Source: Nematopogon swammerdamellus (taxonomy: Eukaryota > Arthropoda > Insecta > Lepidoptera > Adelidae). From it: DNA of 64,000 nucleotides. Shown piece by piece: positions 32,510 to 42,228 of this stretch (the first letter of the stretch is position 1; every line of letters begins with the position of its first letter). The notes beneath the pieces were generated by a model. It was not told the DNA's origin and searched no databases. It saw nothing but the letters and a program-made list of their open reading frames with translations. Location of the stretch: the NCBI GenBank assembly GCA_946902875.1, contig OX336353.1, positions 19,171,151 to 19,235,150 on the forward strand. The letters run 5' to 3'. The position numbers were made by a program, and so were the translations under genes.

Positions 32510-32885
32510 GTATCATGGGTGGCTGCCTCAGAAGGGTCAGTAGGGCTATTACGAGTTTCGCTACGCCGGCTACGCCGAGGTGTAGCGTGCGCAGAGAGCG
32601 TAAGCGTCTGCGCGGAAGCGAATGCGATAGATTTGCGAACTCGCTTCCGCGCAGCGGCTTACGTTCTCTATGCACGCTACACCTCGGCGTAGCCGGCGTA
32701 GCGAATCTCGTGATAGCCCTGCTGAACTCAGAACCAGCCAATATCACCTCCGAGAAAAAGCCATATCGGACACTTCCCTTTGGTTGGCTGGCTATTCATA
32801 GTAACCATAGTCGCATAGTAACCTCGGTTGTGTTCTCCTCTAGTCCAGTCTAGCCAGCAATCCAGGGAAGTCTCCGGATGGCACA
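32510..32885. mobile_element. Inverted pair of SINE T2 tails
   Basis: 32510-32795 holds a minus-strand T2 tail (GGGTGGCTGCCTCAGAAGG, then after an insertion CAGCCAATATCACCTCCGAG). From about 32815 the same family runs on the plus strand (ACCTCGGTTGTGTTCTCCTC, GGGAAGTCTCCGGATGGCAC). The junction is near TAGTAACCATAGTCG. Confidence 0.7.
32540..32727. mobile_element. Palindromic MITE inside a SINE T2 tail
   Basis: AGTAGGGCTATTACGAG at the left mirrors CTCGTGATAGCCCTGCT at the right. GGCTACGCCGAGGTGTAGCG and TCTGCGCGGAAGCGA also have inverted partners. Arms of about 85 bp surround a small ATGCGATAGATTTGCG centre. It interrupts the T2 sequence between CTCAGAAGG and CAGCCAATATC. Confidence 0.85.
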
Positions 32886-32929
32886 GACTTAATATTTTTT
32901 ATTTATTTATTTATTTATTTATCCTTCCT

Positions 32930-33300
32930 TACCTATAATAAAATCCAACGTCTGCTTTCTATCTGTCTGAGTGTCTGTCTGTCCGCTTATAACTCGAGAA
33001 CCACTGAACCGATTTTAATAAAGCAAAATTCTACGGATAGCTTGATTCTTCCCATCAACTATAGGCTCCTTACTATCACGCTATTACCTATAATAAAATC
33101 CAACGTCTGCTTTCCGTCTGTCTGAGTGTCTGTCTGTCCGCTTATAACTCGAGAACCACTGAACCGATTTTAATAAAGCAAAATTCTACGGATAGCTTGA
33201 TTCTTCCCATCAACTATAGGCTACTTACTATCACGCTAAATAGCTTATGAGGTTAGCAGTGAAGTGAAATATGAGAGCGGGCGGAGCCGCGGGCACAGCT
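32930..33300 (+). mobile_element. Helitron-like element with internal tandem duplication
   Basis: A unit of about 155 bp (ACCTATAATAAAATCCAACG to TAGGCT-CTTACTATCACGCTA) is repeated head to tail at about 32932 and 33087. The element ends GGAGCCGCGGGCACAGCTTG, comparable to the GCCGCGGGC terminus of the Helitron-like family. The Helitron assignment is inference. Confidence 0.65.
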
Positions 33301-33489
33301 TGTACTTCTATATTTTACAATTTCATGTTCTGCGAAGCCTACCAGGCTTATCCGCAATAGCAGTTTTGTCGCCGTCTATTATTTATACAGTAGTAGTTAT
33401 ATAGTAGTAAATGGCCTGATTTTATACATTCATAATTTTTTTTAAACTTTGGTGACAATCATCATATTTAATTATACGACTAGACTCTA

Positions 33490-33570
33490 TCGTAGGTGAT
33501 ATTGGCTGGTCGGAGCATGTGCGTTGGCCCTTCCGACAAAGCCACCCATACAGGATAACATACAAAAAAA
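33490..33570 (+). mobile_element. SINE tail T2 fragment
   Basis: GTGATATTGGCTGGTCGGAG, GCATGTGCGTTGGCCC and GCCACCCATACAGGATAACAT with a poly-A. Confidence 0.8.
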
Positions 33571-34124
33571 AAAAACACCGGCAAACGGCTTTGTACGGTA
33601 CCATGTCCGTAATGGAATAAAATTATTTTATTTTATAGCATATTACGCGACCAATGGAAAGGTGACCGTCAAAAGGGTCTTCTCGGTTTCATCGTTAGGG
33701 AATCTTTTCTTTTCGGAATCACTCGACTGAAGAGCGGTGAGGACCGGGTCCTCTGGAGTCGTCAGCGATTTTAGAAAGACTTACGGCCAAATTTGTCTGC
33801 ATCAGGTGTTTCAGCTTTATTAGAATTGTGCGAACTGTTTGGGCGCTGACGTCACTGGTAGCCGAGACTTAGTTTTGGTGAATTATGCTTTTTAAACATC
33901 TTCATTTTGAATATTTTTTCCTTAAGTTTTGAAGCGTTTTCAAGTTTAGATAATGACATGTTTATAAGCAAAATATATATTTTACCTATCTTTATTGTAC
34001 ATTTGTATATTTTTCTTGTATGCCTATAGCAAAAAAAAAATTGGCTTAAACTATTAGGTCATTACACTGCTTATTGCCAGAGCAAGAAGTCATTCTAGAT
34101 ATATTGTATTACCAGACACTAATA
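33571..34124. other. Unassigned sequence
   Basis: About 0.55 kb, no recognised feature. Confidence 0.45.
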
Positions 34125-34440
34125 ATAATTGCCCTTACCTTCCCATACCTAACACGTCCGGATTGATACCACCGCACTGAATGAAAGGTCGGTTGAAATG
34201 GCTATGTATATAGTGCGTGATTTCCGTACAGTTCAGTGTAGCCGGCACGACTAAATGGAAGCACTGACATAGCATCTAGTTCACCCTACCACCTAGTAAA
34301 GTAAGAACGGAAGGGACCTTCAGTTTTACGTGGAATCCGAAGCACGGTCAACCTGCAACGGTCGAGCGATCACCCATCCAAGTACTGATCGCGCTCAGAT
34401 GTGCTTATGATTACGTCCGACAGTCGACCAACCGCACCAC
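34125..34440. mobile_element. Two SINE pieces fused in opposite orientation
   Basis: 34125-34287 is plus-strand core and T1 start (CCACCGCACTGAATGAAAGG to TCTAGTTCACC). From 34285 to 34440 the sequence is a minus-strand core and H1 head (CTACCACCTAGTAAAGTAAG, ACGTGGAATCCGAAGCACGG, GATCACCCATCCAAGTACTG). The two share the bases at ACCCTACC, so neither SINE is complete. Confidence 0.75.
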
Positions 34441-34969
34441 TGACTGACAAACATAATTATAAACATTCCTTACTATAATTTTTATTCAATTGCAATGTTT
34501 TTTTTTAAATAGTAATAATCTAGGTTTAGAAAGATCTATTCATCGATGTACTAAAACTTTAATTAAATTACTTTCAACGTAGTTTCCAAAGAGTTTGTAG
34601 CGAGCGACGTAATACAAACTCTTTGGTAGTTTCGTCCCGAAGAAGGAATTGTCCCGCTTTTGGATTTTTCACTCCAGTGTAGCGTATCACGTACTTATTC
34701 ACTTGTCTCGCTTAATCAATTCTACAAACAATATCTAGTACACTATCGTCTTCTTCGTCGATCCGTCCACACAACCGCCTGCCAGCCAGCCAGCCGCAAT
34801 CTACCCTCTCTCCCCGCTCCCCTTCACCATCGCCATCGCCATCAACTTCTGCATCCTCTCTTCTTATTGGTGTTCGTTACACTTCACAAATTCAAACCAA
34901 CCAATTAGGAGCGACCATGAGTGTTGACTTTTTGTTACTAAAGTACTGCCCGAATTGAAATATTATAAT
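34441..34969. other. Unassigned sequence with a small hairpin
   Basis: CCAAAGAGTTTGTA and TACAAACTCTTTGG form a hairpin at about 34583-34624. The rest, including a C-rich stretch at 34790-34850, is unrecognised. Confidence 0.5.
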
Positions 34970-34974
34970 TAAAA

Positions 34975-35230
34975 TAAAAATTACTAAAATAACTGTGAAA
35001 TAAAAAACTATTTAAAAAAATATAAAAACCGCCTTCAAAAATGTATGAAATAAAAAAATAAAAATCGAACCCTAGAGTTGAAGGCGGTCGGTTATTTTTG
35101 CTTGCTTTAGCACCACCGCCTTCAACTCTAGGGTTCGATTTTTATTTTTTTTATTTCATACATTTTTGAAGGCGGTTTTTATATTTTTTTAAATAGTTTT
35201 TTATTTCACAGTTTTTTTTAGTAATTTTTA
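34975..35230. repeat. Long palindrome (arms about 120 bp)
   Basis: AAATTACTAAAATAACTGTG, AAAACCGCCTTCAAAAATG and CGAACCCTAGAGTTGAAGGC recur inverted on the right half around a TCGGTTATTTTTGCTTGCTT centre. Near-perfect arms imply recent origin or gene conversion. Confidence 0.9.
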
Positions 35231-35467
35231 TTTGCTATTAATGTACTCGGCGGAGTCGCTCGGCCTTCGGCCTCGCGATTCCGCCTCGCTTTCCAATCCG
35301 ATCATGACCAAAAAAAAAAATGGGACCACCTTGGAGCTAGACTGAACCGAACACAAAAGAATCATCGAAATCGGTTCACAATTGGGGAAGATATTGCTGA
35401 ACATACATAAAAAAAAATACATACAGCCGAACATAGAACCTCCTCCTTTTTAGAAGTCGGTTAAAAA
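35231..35467. mobile_element. Repeat ending in AAGTCGGTTAAAA
   Basis: TCATCGAAATCGGTTCAC, ATACATACAGCCGAAC and GAACCTCCTCCTTTTTAGAA leading to AAGTCGGTTAAAA are phrases common in lepidopteran repeats. It directly follows the palindrome and may be one element with it. Confidence 0.55.
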
Positions 35468-35559
35468 CTTATACGAATCACGACAGTAGTGTTTGCGTCC
35501 CCTACTAATTCAAGTTTAGAATACGTGAAATAGTTTAATGATAAAATTTAGTTACCTCG

Positions 35560-35852
35560 CGGGATTCTATAAACTTTACAAGTTTCGTTCAAGAGAACCC
35601 ATCGGTTCTCTAAAACGTTTCTTTGTCGCACCGCTAGCGTGTGGAACTGTCTTCCGGCGAGTGTGTTTCCCGAATCCATTAATCTGGGTGTCTTCAAACG
35701 TCGTATTAACAGGCTAGACAGCCTAGCAACAGTCCGCAAATCTGCCGGTATGGCACCTAAGCGTGGTTTCGCGAGGAGAGGTGTTTTTGGCTCTGTCGAA
35801 TGCACCATTGGTCTCTCGGCACAGCCACCCATGTTGGTTTACATAAAAAAGT
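35560..35852 (+). mobile_element. LINE-B 3' end, best copy
   Basis: The plus-strand frame (start of readable protein near 35600) reads CGTVFRR or, in the better frame, MWNCLPASVFPES then GVFKRRINRLDSLATVRKS. The 3' end reads CCGGTATGGCACCTAAGC, AGCCACCCATGTTGG and TTTACATAAAAAAG. It is the reference for the 3' end shared with SINE T2. Confidence 0.8.
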
Positions 35853-35884
35853 TTCAAGAAGATGATTGAACCGTTTAGGAGCTA

Positions 35885-35975
35885 CAGGCTGTGACAGACG
35901 GACGGACGGGCGGACACCTGACCGATTTTATAAGGGTCCCTGCCAGCGTCGCTGGTTACGGAATCCTAAAAATTG
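35885..35975. mobile_element. AGGGTTCC-family right-end fragment
   Basis: GACGGACGGACGGGCGGAC, ACCTGACCGATTTTATAAGG and GGTTACGGAATCCTAAAAA correspond to the right part of the element at 60565-61038. Confidence 0.6.
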
Positions 35976-36920
35976 TCTGTGAAGTAGTCAACCACATGAG
36001 ATTATTTACGAGAAAACTTGTTCCGGGCACGACCATTCTCCCGACACCGAAAGTCCGATGCTCATACTAGCACATGTCAAAACTGGAAAGGAACTGGCAC
36101 TGAAAATCCGAAGGCTTCATCCATTATGTTGCAGGCTCCCGCGGGATCAGCTTTCACCTTGTAATGGGAAAACTCGTTTGATTCCCAACTCCGCCCGCCT
36201 AGCGGACGCAACTGCTGGCCGCTGGAGTAAGGCTACACTGAATGCGAGTGGCGAGTAGCGAGTGGCGAATAAAAATAGCGAGACACATGTTACGAAATTA
36301 AGAGTGAGTGAGTTCCATAGCTCATACTCATAGCTGACGCAGTTACATAAGCTATGTCAACAAAATGTACTGCCAATTATCTGATCAATTAAAAATGAAA
36401 TGATGGGTCTGCCGTGGTTTTTCTTGTTAAGAATTTTATTTCAAAATGTCAAAATTTACGGTAGTTCTAATTTTATACGTCCCGAGGACAAATACTTTTC
36501 GAATCCAATTGTTCCTTATTTACTCGCTACATTCACTGTCACCAGTCAACACTACACTAGTAACCCACACGCAACTCATCAGTAGTGTAACATCACCATT
36601 GTGACTCCGCATTCAGTTACACATTACCGCATCGCAACTGTCCGATATAGGGGCTGGCAAGCCTAGGGTTGCCACTCATTTGGTGAAGCAACAGAGTAGA
36701 GCGTCGTCCCTGTTGCACGAACTCACACGTCTCTGTGCGACAGGAACGACGCTCTACAACCGGATTGTCTCTTTCTAAAGCTCGACTCGCATTATTTTCA
36801 GCCGGGAACTGTACAATTTTGTGTAGGTATATATTACGAAAACGAGGATTGCTTTGGCAAAGTTTTACGCTATTATTTAAATATGATAGCCCTAAACAAG
36901 ATTTAGGCGGATTAGGACCA
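35976..36920. other. Unassigned sequence around a compact hairpin
   Basis: Mostly unrecognised. It contains a 62-nt hairpin at 36696-36757, listed separately. Confidence 0.45.
36696..36757. repeat. G+C-rich 62-nt hairpin
   Basis: GTAGAGCGTCGTCCCTGTTG plus CAC pairs with GTGCGACAGGAACGACGC plus TCTAC. Twenty-one of 23 positions match, with a 16-nt loop. Size and stem length are in the range of microRNA precursors, but a small MITE is as likely. The strand of any transcript is unknown. Confidence 0.6.
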
Positions 36921-36926
36921 CTGTTA

Positions 36927-37108
36927 GAATGAATGGTCGGTCGAAACGGCTATGTAAATAGTTTGTGTTTTCCGTCCAGTTCAGTTTAGCCGGCACCTCC
37001 GAAGGTAAGCACTGACGTGGCACCAAATTCATCCGGTGTTATGGGCTGACATCACGGATGCAGTAGGGGATGAAGCCAACCGTGTCAGTTTCCATAAAAA
37101 AAAATAGA
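36927..37108 (+). mobile_element. SINE T1 tail with part of the core
   Basis: GGTCGGTCGAAACGGCTATG, TCCGTCCAGTTCAGTTTAGC, CATCCGGTGTTATGGGCTGA and GTGTCAGTTTCCATAAAAAA. Confidence 0.85.
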
Positions 37109-38590
37109 ATCATCTTGAGATAGGTGAGTATATAAAACTAAGATATGATCAATAATTCTTTTGTGTGTACGTATCTAGTATTCGTTTATTTATTCTCCCC
37201 TTTTTATTTTCGTTTTTTTTTATCTCTGTTGTGATGAAATCAATATAATTATTTTTTTCATCTTGTTTTATTTTACTCTATTGAAGAATCCTTTCAAAAT
37301 TAAATTGATACTTAAATAATAATTTTAGTTTATTCGATATTTTTTTGTTATTATTACTTACCGATTGATCGAATCTAAGCTGTTTACACAGGCAGTAGGT
37401 AAGCATCTAGACATTTTATGTAGCAGTCTCGCTCAGTATCGGTAGGCGATTAAATTTACATAAAGTTATCCTTTTAGACCTTTCATAAAACGAAATTACA
37501 ATCCTTTGATATTCTCACAAACAGTTCGTTTTGCGAACCCTACCCCCGGCGCCGCCTCACCTCGATCATAAAATATTTAAAATCGCAGTGAAGTTATCCG
37601 GCTGCTTTCAAATTCAGCTCACCGGTTTAACTGGACGGGCGAGTGGGAAAGTTCTTAATCCCTAATTATTATTAACGCATTCCCGGTCAGGCGTTCCTGT
37701 GTTGCGGTCGGCATATTTTTTAATACGGACGTAAAAAAAAACGAGAATCAACGAGGTTTTATGGAATTTCTGATTTTTTTTTATGATTAAACGAATTAGT
37801 ACCATTTTCGGGATTTATTTCTTTCTAATTCCTCGTACAATTTAAATGTTAAGTACTTGAAGGGATTACATTTTTGCGTTCTCGTACGTACCTACGTACA
37901 GACTTGCCATATTGACACACTGATTTGCTGAAAAATAAATTAGACAAGATAAAAAAAACATTACAGTGTCCATTCAACGCAGAAAACTCATATTATTTTA
38001 AGTATTTATTAGATTTTTCTAGTGTTCTCTGTTATTATTTATAATATTTAATGAATTGTAAATAAAATTTACGTCTGACAGCTTTGACAGTTTTTTTTTT
38101 TTTTTTTCTCTGTTATTGTTTATTGAAAGTATGATATTTTAAAAATTATGCCAAACTGAACGTAGTTCAGTGGACTTAACCTATCGCGAGCCGGAGCACC
38201 TATATCGACCCAAAATGGCGCTTAGGATAAATTTCATTTATGGCTAATCGGTGACAATGAGTTAATGCTTTTTATGGCTTTTTGCTGAATTTAGAGGGGC
38301 TAGATAATCATTATTATATTATTGTCAGTCAGAGTCAAAGATTATAGAAGGAGAGTAGATATGCGAAGGAGGCGTGTCTGCGACACGGTGATCTGGGGAG
38401 ATTTCCCCATATTAACTATCGATGTGTTGCGCACGCGCACGTGGATAAATAGCTGGTGCGAATGTGTACGTGCGTTCGTGTGTGTGAATTGTGATTGTGT
38501 GCGATCGGAAACTGGCGACAGCGGTTCCGATACGAGGAGACATTCATGGAAAATCTTCTCTCCTTCAAAAATCTTTGGTCAGTCAGAGTA
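37109..38590. other. Unassigned sequence with one G+C-richer segment
   Basis: About 1.5 kb. At 38322-38590 a plus frame runs through an Arg-rich start (DYRRRVDMRRRRV) and continues into the inverted-repeat element at 38591. I see no domain, and its end lies in transposon sequence. It might be a transcribed leader, but that is unsupported. Confidence 0.4.
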
Positions 38591-39152
38591 TATAAGGTGT
38601 TTCGTTAGTCATGTCAAAAATTTCGGGAGGGTTACATACACACTCAAATAAACACGTTACGCAAAAAAAATTTTATGTTTTTAGCGTTACTTTTCGAGAA
38701 ATTTAACAAAACATGTTTGCTACCTAAACATTAAAAAGATCAACCTGTGTGTAACAGTAGGTAACTTGCATTGTACGGGGTCAATGACCGAACATAGTAA
38801 TGTTCAAACGCAGAAGAGCTGTTTGTTGTAAATAAGTCACAAGGTCACTAGACCTGTGTGTAACAGTAATTTAACAAACCATGTTTGCTACCTAAAAATT
38901 AACCTGTGTGTAACAGTAGGTAACTTGCATTGTACGGGGTCAATGACCGTACTATGTTCAAACGCTGTTTGTTGTAAGTAAGTCACAAGGTCACTTTGAT
39001 TGGTTTTTACAGCTACTTATTTGATTTAATTTTTTTTGTTAGGAGAAAAAATGCTCCTATAAACATATGTTTTTTTTTTTACGTAAAGTGTTTATTTGAG
39101 TGGGTATGTAACCCTCCCGAAATTTTTGACATGACTAACGAAACACCTTATA
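38591..39152. mobile_element. MITE-like element with 65-70-bp inverted ends
   Basis: TATAAGGTGTTTCGTTAGTC, ATGTCAAAAATTTCGGGAGG and GTTACATA-CACTCAAATAAA appear at the left and, inverted, at the right with very few differences. The interior is a degenerate tandem duplication: the block AACCTGTGTGTAACAGTAGG to AAGTCACAAGGTCACT occurs at 38742 and 38902. No open frame. Confidence 0.85.
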
Positions 39153-39394
39153 TATATTATTATGTAGTGCACATTAATGGAATATTTAAAAGCTTTATAA
39201 TTACATACAAACAGTAACTGGTGAAATTGAAAAACGTTGCAACTAAAATATGTATTCTATTGAATATGGAATATTCCCAGCACAAATACAACATTAAAAT
39301 ATCACATTTTCTTGTACAGACCCCTCCAAAACATCTCTAGGCATTCCAAAATAATTATTCCCGCCGAGACGAGAGACCAAAACGAAGGAGACTC

Positions 39395-39945
39395 GTGACC
39401 AACAATAACTTGCTTGCTAAAAGAATAGAGCTCCAAAAGTTCTCCGTTACGGGCGGGAATGTCGCAAAAAAAAAGCTCGCTGCGTTTATACGGTGTTAGA
39501 GGTTTTTACTACTTCCGTAGCCCAGCGCCGTCTAGGGGATTAGTGCGGTTCAGCAAGGCATAGAATGGAGAAACGACACGGTGTAAAGGGAAGAACTTTG
39601 TTAAACATATAGATAGATAATAAAATAATACTTCCAAAGGTTGACTTGAAAAAAATCCTGGAAGGGTTATAAATAAAGGTTTGTTGGAAGAAATCTCATC
39701 AACTTAATAAGTCCGCCTTTGCCCCTCGTGTAAACTAGTGACCAACAATAACTTTCTTGCTAAAAGAATAGAGCTCCAAAAGTTCCCGGTTAGCGAGCGG
39801 GAATGTCGCAAAAAAATCTCGCTGCGTTTATACAGACGGTGTTAGAGGTTTTTACTACTTACGTAGCCCAGCGCCATCTAGGGGATTAGTGCGGTTCGGC
39901 AAGAAAAGGGGAGAATTTTGTTAAAAATATAGATAGATATAAAAT
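39395..39945. repeat. Direct repeat of about 220 bp, 343 bp apart
   Basis: GTGACCAACAATAACTT, AAGAATAGAGCTCCAAAAGT, GTTAGAGGTTTTTACTACTT and CTAGGGGATTAGTGCGGTTC occur at 39395 and again at 39738. Between the copies lies a retroposon-tail phrase (GGAAGAAATCTCATCAAC, AAGTCCGCCTTTGCC). It could be a tandem duplication or two copies of one unknown repeat. Confidence 0.85.
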
Positions 39946-40004
39946 AAATATAAAACCCCTGTTAAGTCGACCTACCACGAATCTGTGGGTATTTTATTCA
40001 CTGA

Positions 40005-40165
40005 ACCAGGAAAATGTGGAACGCACTCCCTGCCCATCTATTTCCTTCCAAGTAGACCCTGGGGTTTTTCAAAAGGGGCGTGAAAAGGCTCCTGTCAGGC
40101 CGGAATGGCATTCGCAATCGCCGTGCATCGCAGAATATCCATGAGCACCGTTAGACACCTAATTG
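40005..40165 (+). mobile_element. LINE-A-related 3' end
   Basis: The frame reads MWNALPAHLFPSK, a stop, then TLGFFKRGVKRLLSGRNGI and ends near QNIHEHR. It is a diverged relative of LINE-A with one nonsense codon. Confidence 0.75.
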
Positions 40166-41064
40166 TATTGTAGGTGAAACGATGCCGCATGTCGCTCTAA
40201 AAACAAATAAGCTTCATAATATGCTCCATAAAAAAGAGCGAACGTTGTCCCCACTCAGGGTTTCGTGGCAATTTTTTTCTTACACGCTTTATACCTTGAT
40301 GAAGTTTCTTCCAAAGTTATTTGGGACGTGTATCTTTTATTTTAAGATGCAGTTCGATCCGCGATATCACACATTGTGTAAATTTGAAATATTTTAACAC
40401 TTTCGCAAGAGTGACGGCTAAATAAAAACAGTTAACGTGACTTTAGCGTCAAAAAAAAACTAATCGTGAACTGATTTTCCTCTTCTTTGTTTATTGAATG
40501 GATCTTTGCTCTAATTAACCTAAACGAGATTGTCACAACTGATCGCCTTCTGATTGGCATGTCGCCGAGACAGTACTCTGACAATGAGCTGAAAATAAAC
40601 CGGATTAACAATTCGTTGTTTTTGTCTCAGATTGTTTTTTTTTCACAGTAGCAATGACTGCTAGCAAAACCCTTGAACATAAGATAAATACGTTTTATTG
40701 TAACGTAACCTAACCAAACGTTCAGGGAATTTTCTAAAACGCCCCTTTTGATAGTTATGTTTGGAAATTTTTGTTTTTTAGTTATTTGTATTGCTTTTCA
40801 CATTTGAATAAACACACCTAACCTAACTTAACCTAAATATTTCAAATCTTACCCCATCAAAAGGATGTCGAGAAACACACACACCGTCTTCAATTTATTC
40901 AGAAATTTCACAGGCAAATTTTAAGCAACATTGATATTATGAGTATAAATACCTACAATCACCGAGCACTACAATGTACAAACTAACCGAGGGATAAATT
41001 TGTTTTTTTTTTTTGGTTTTTTTGTTTTGTTTGTTTAATGTACAAAATTAGTTTTAAGCAGATG
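40166..41064. other. Unassigned sequence
   Basis: About 0.9 kb with no recognised repeat apart from the short TTAGG-type run at 40817-40836. Confidence 0.45.
40817..40836 (-). repeat. Short interstitial telomere-like run
   Basis: CCTAACCTAACTTAACCTAA is four units of the insect telomere repeat TTAGG on the minus strand, one unit mutated. It is too short to be a telomere. Confidence 0.6.
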
Positions 41065-41065
41065 T

Positions 41066-41231
41066 GTAAGATGGCCGCATAGCAACCTCGGTTGTGTTCT
41101 CCTCTAGTCCAGTATAGCCAACAATCCAGGGAAGTCTCCGGTATGGCACCTACCTTCTCGGAGGTGATATTGGCATGTGCTTTGGCCCCTCTGACTCAGC
41201 TACCCATACCGGATTACATAAAAAAAAAAAT
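41066..41231 (+). mobile_element. SINE T2 tail
   Basis: AAGATGGCCGCATAGCAACC, GTGTTCTCCTCTAGTCCAG, CCGGTATGGCACCTACC, GGAGGTGATATTGGC and ACCGGATTACATAAAAAA. A small deletion removes TGGTCGGAG. Confidence 0.85.
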
Positions 41232-41458
41232 AATAATCTCATATGTCGCTTCTTTTCGCTCATAAGTATTCTGTGACGCACAAGGAAAAACGTAGGGATT
41301 GTGCGAGCGAGTGTGAACTGTGAGTGGCTCGTGTGTGCCCGGGTCGTGTGTGCGGTCATTTTGCCTTATTTCCTATCCATCAAGTGTGGAGCATGTAAAT
41401 GAGCTCTCATGCATTTTGAGGCACTTTCAGATTTTGCATAATCTTTGCGGTTATTTTT

Positions 41459-41714
41459 TTTTTATGTGAACCATCATGGGTGGCTGTGCCGAGGGACCAA
41501 TGGTGCAGTCGACAGAGCCAAAATCACCTCTCCTTGCGAAACCACGCTCAGTGAGGTGCCATGCCAGCAGATTTGAGGACTGTTGCTAGGCTGTCTAGCC
41601 CGTTAATACGAAGCTTGAAGACACCCAGGTTAAAGGATTCAGGAAATACACTCGCCGGAAGATCCAGATCCACACTCTAGCGGTGCGACAAAGAAACGAT
41701 TTAGAGAACCGATG
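41459..41714 (-). mobile_element. LINE-B 3' end
   Basis: Minus-strand CCATCGGTTCTCTAAATCG, CCGGCGAGTGTATTTCC, GTCTTCAAGCTTCGTATTAA, and 3' end ACCCATGATGGTTCACAT with an A tail. It is very similar to the copy at 952. Confidence 0.8.
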
Positions 41715-41884
41715 GGTTCTCAACAGCCCAATGTCAACAACAAAAGGGTGCTGAGTCTCTCTGCGACGAGTCATGCGGAGACAGGACTACAGCTAAGAGG
41801 AGCACCACGCCTGTTAACCAATAAAAGTTTGGCAGATACAAACGATCTCCACATATCACAAAGGCTCTTTACACCTGAGACACG

Positions 41885-42228
41885 GAGTGCTCGGAGGAGC
41901 TGTTTAACGCGATTCCGCCGTCCCCTTTACATCTCCGCACAACGCGCACTGGGCAGGGATTGCATCCGGATACGCTGGACTTACCGCGGATGCGTAGCAA
42001 TCGGTTCTGCAGATCCCTCCTCCACAGAACCGGTAAACTCTGGAACGCTCTCCCTGCCCACATATTTCCCCCCCAAGTAGGTATAGTCTCGGGTCCTTCA
42101 AGAGAGGCGTGAATAGGCACCTGTCAGGCCGGCATGGCATTCGCAGCTCCCGCATTCGAACGAATGTCCATGGGCGTCGCTAGACAACTTATGGGTGGCT
42201 CGGCGCGACAGGTCGCGCTTACTATAAA
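41885..42228 (+). mobile_element. LINE-A 3' end
   Basis: CGGAGTGCTCGGAGGAGCTG, GGGCAGGGATTGCATCC, the LPRM/IRSNRFCRSLL region, GGTAAACTCTGGAACGC and the 3' UTR to TTACTATAAAGA. Inserted bases near 42078 break the frame. The sequence from 41715 to 41884 is not recognised and may be LINE interior or host DNA. Confidence 0.8.

Noticed and set aside
38322..38651. A 109-codon plus-strand gene
   Set aside because: The last 20 or so codons lie in the inverted repeat of a MITE and no domain or neighbour supports it.
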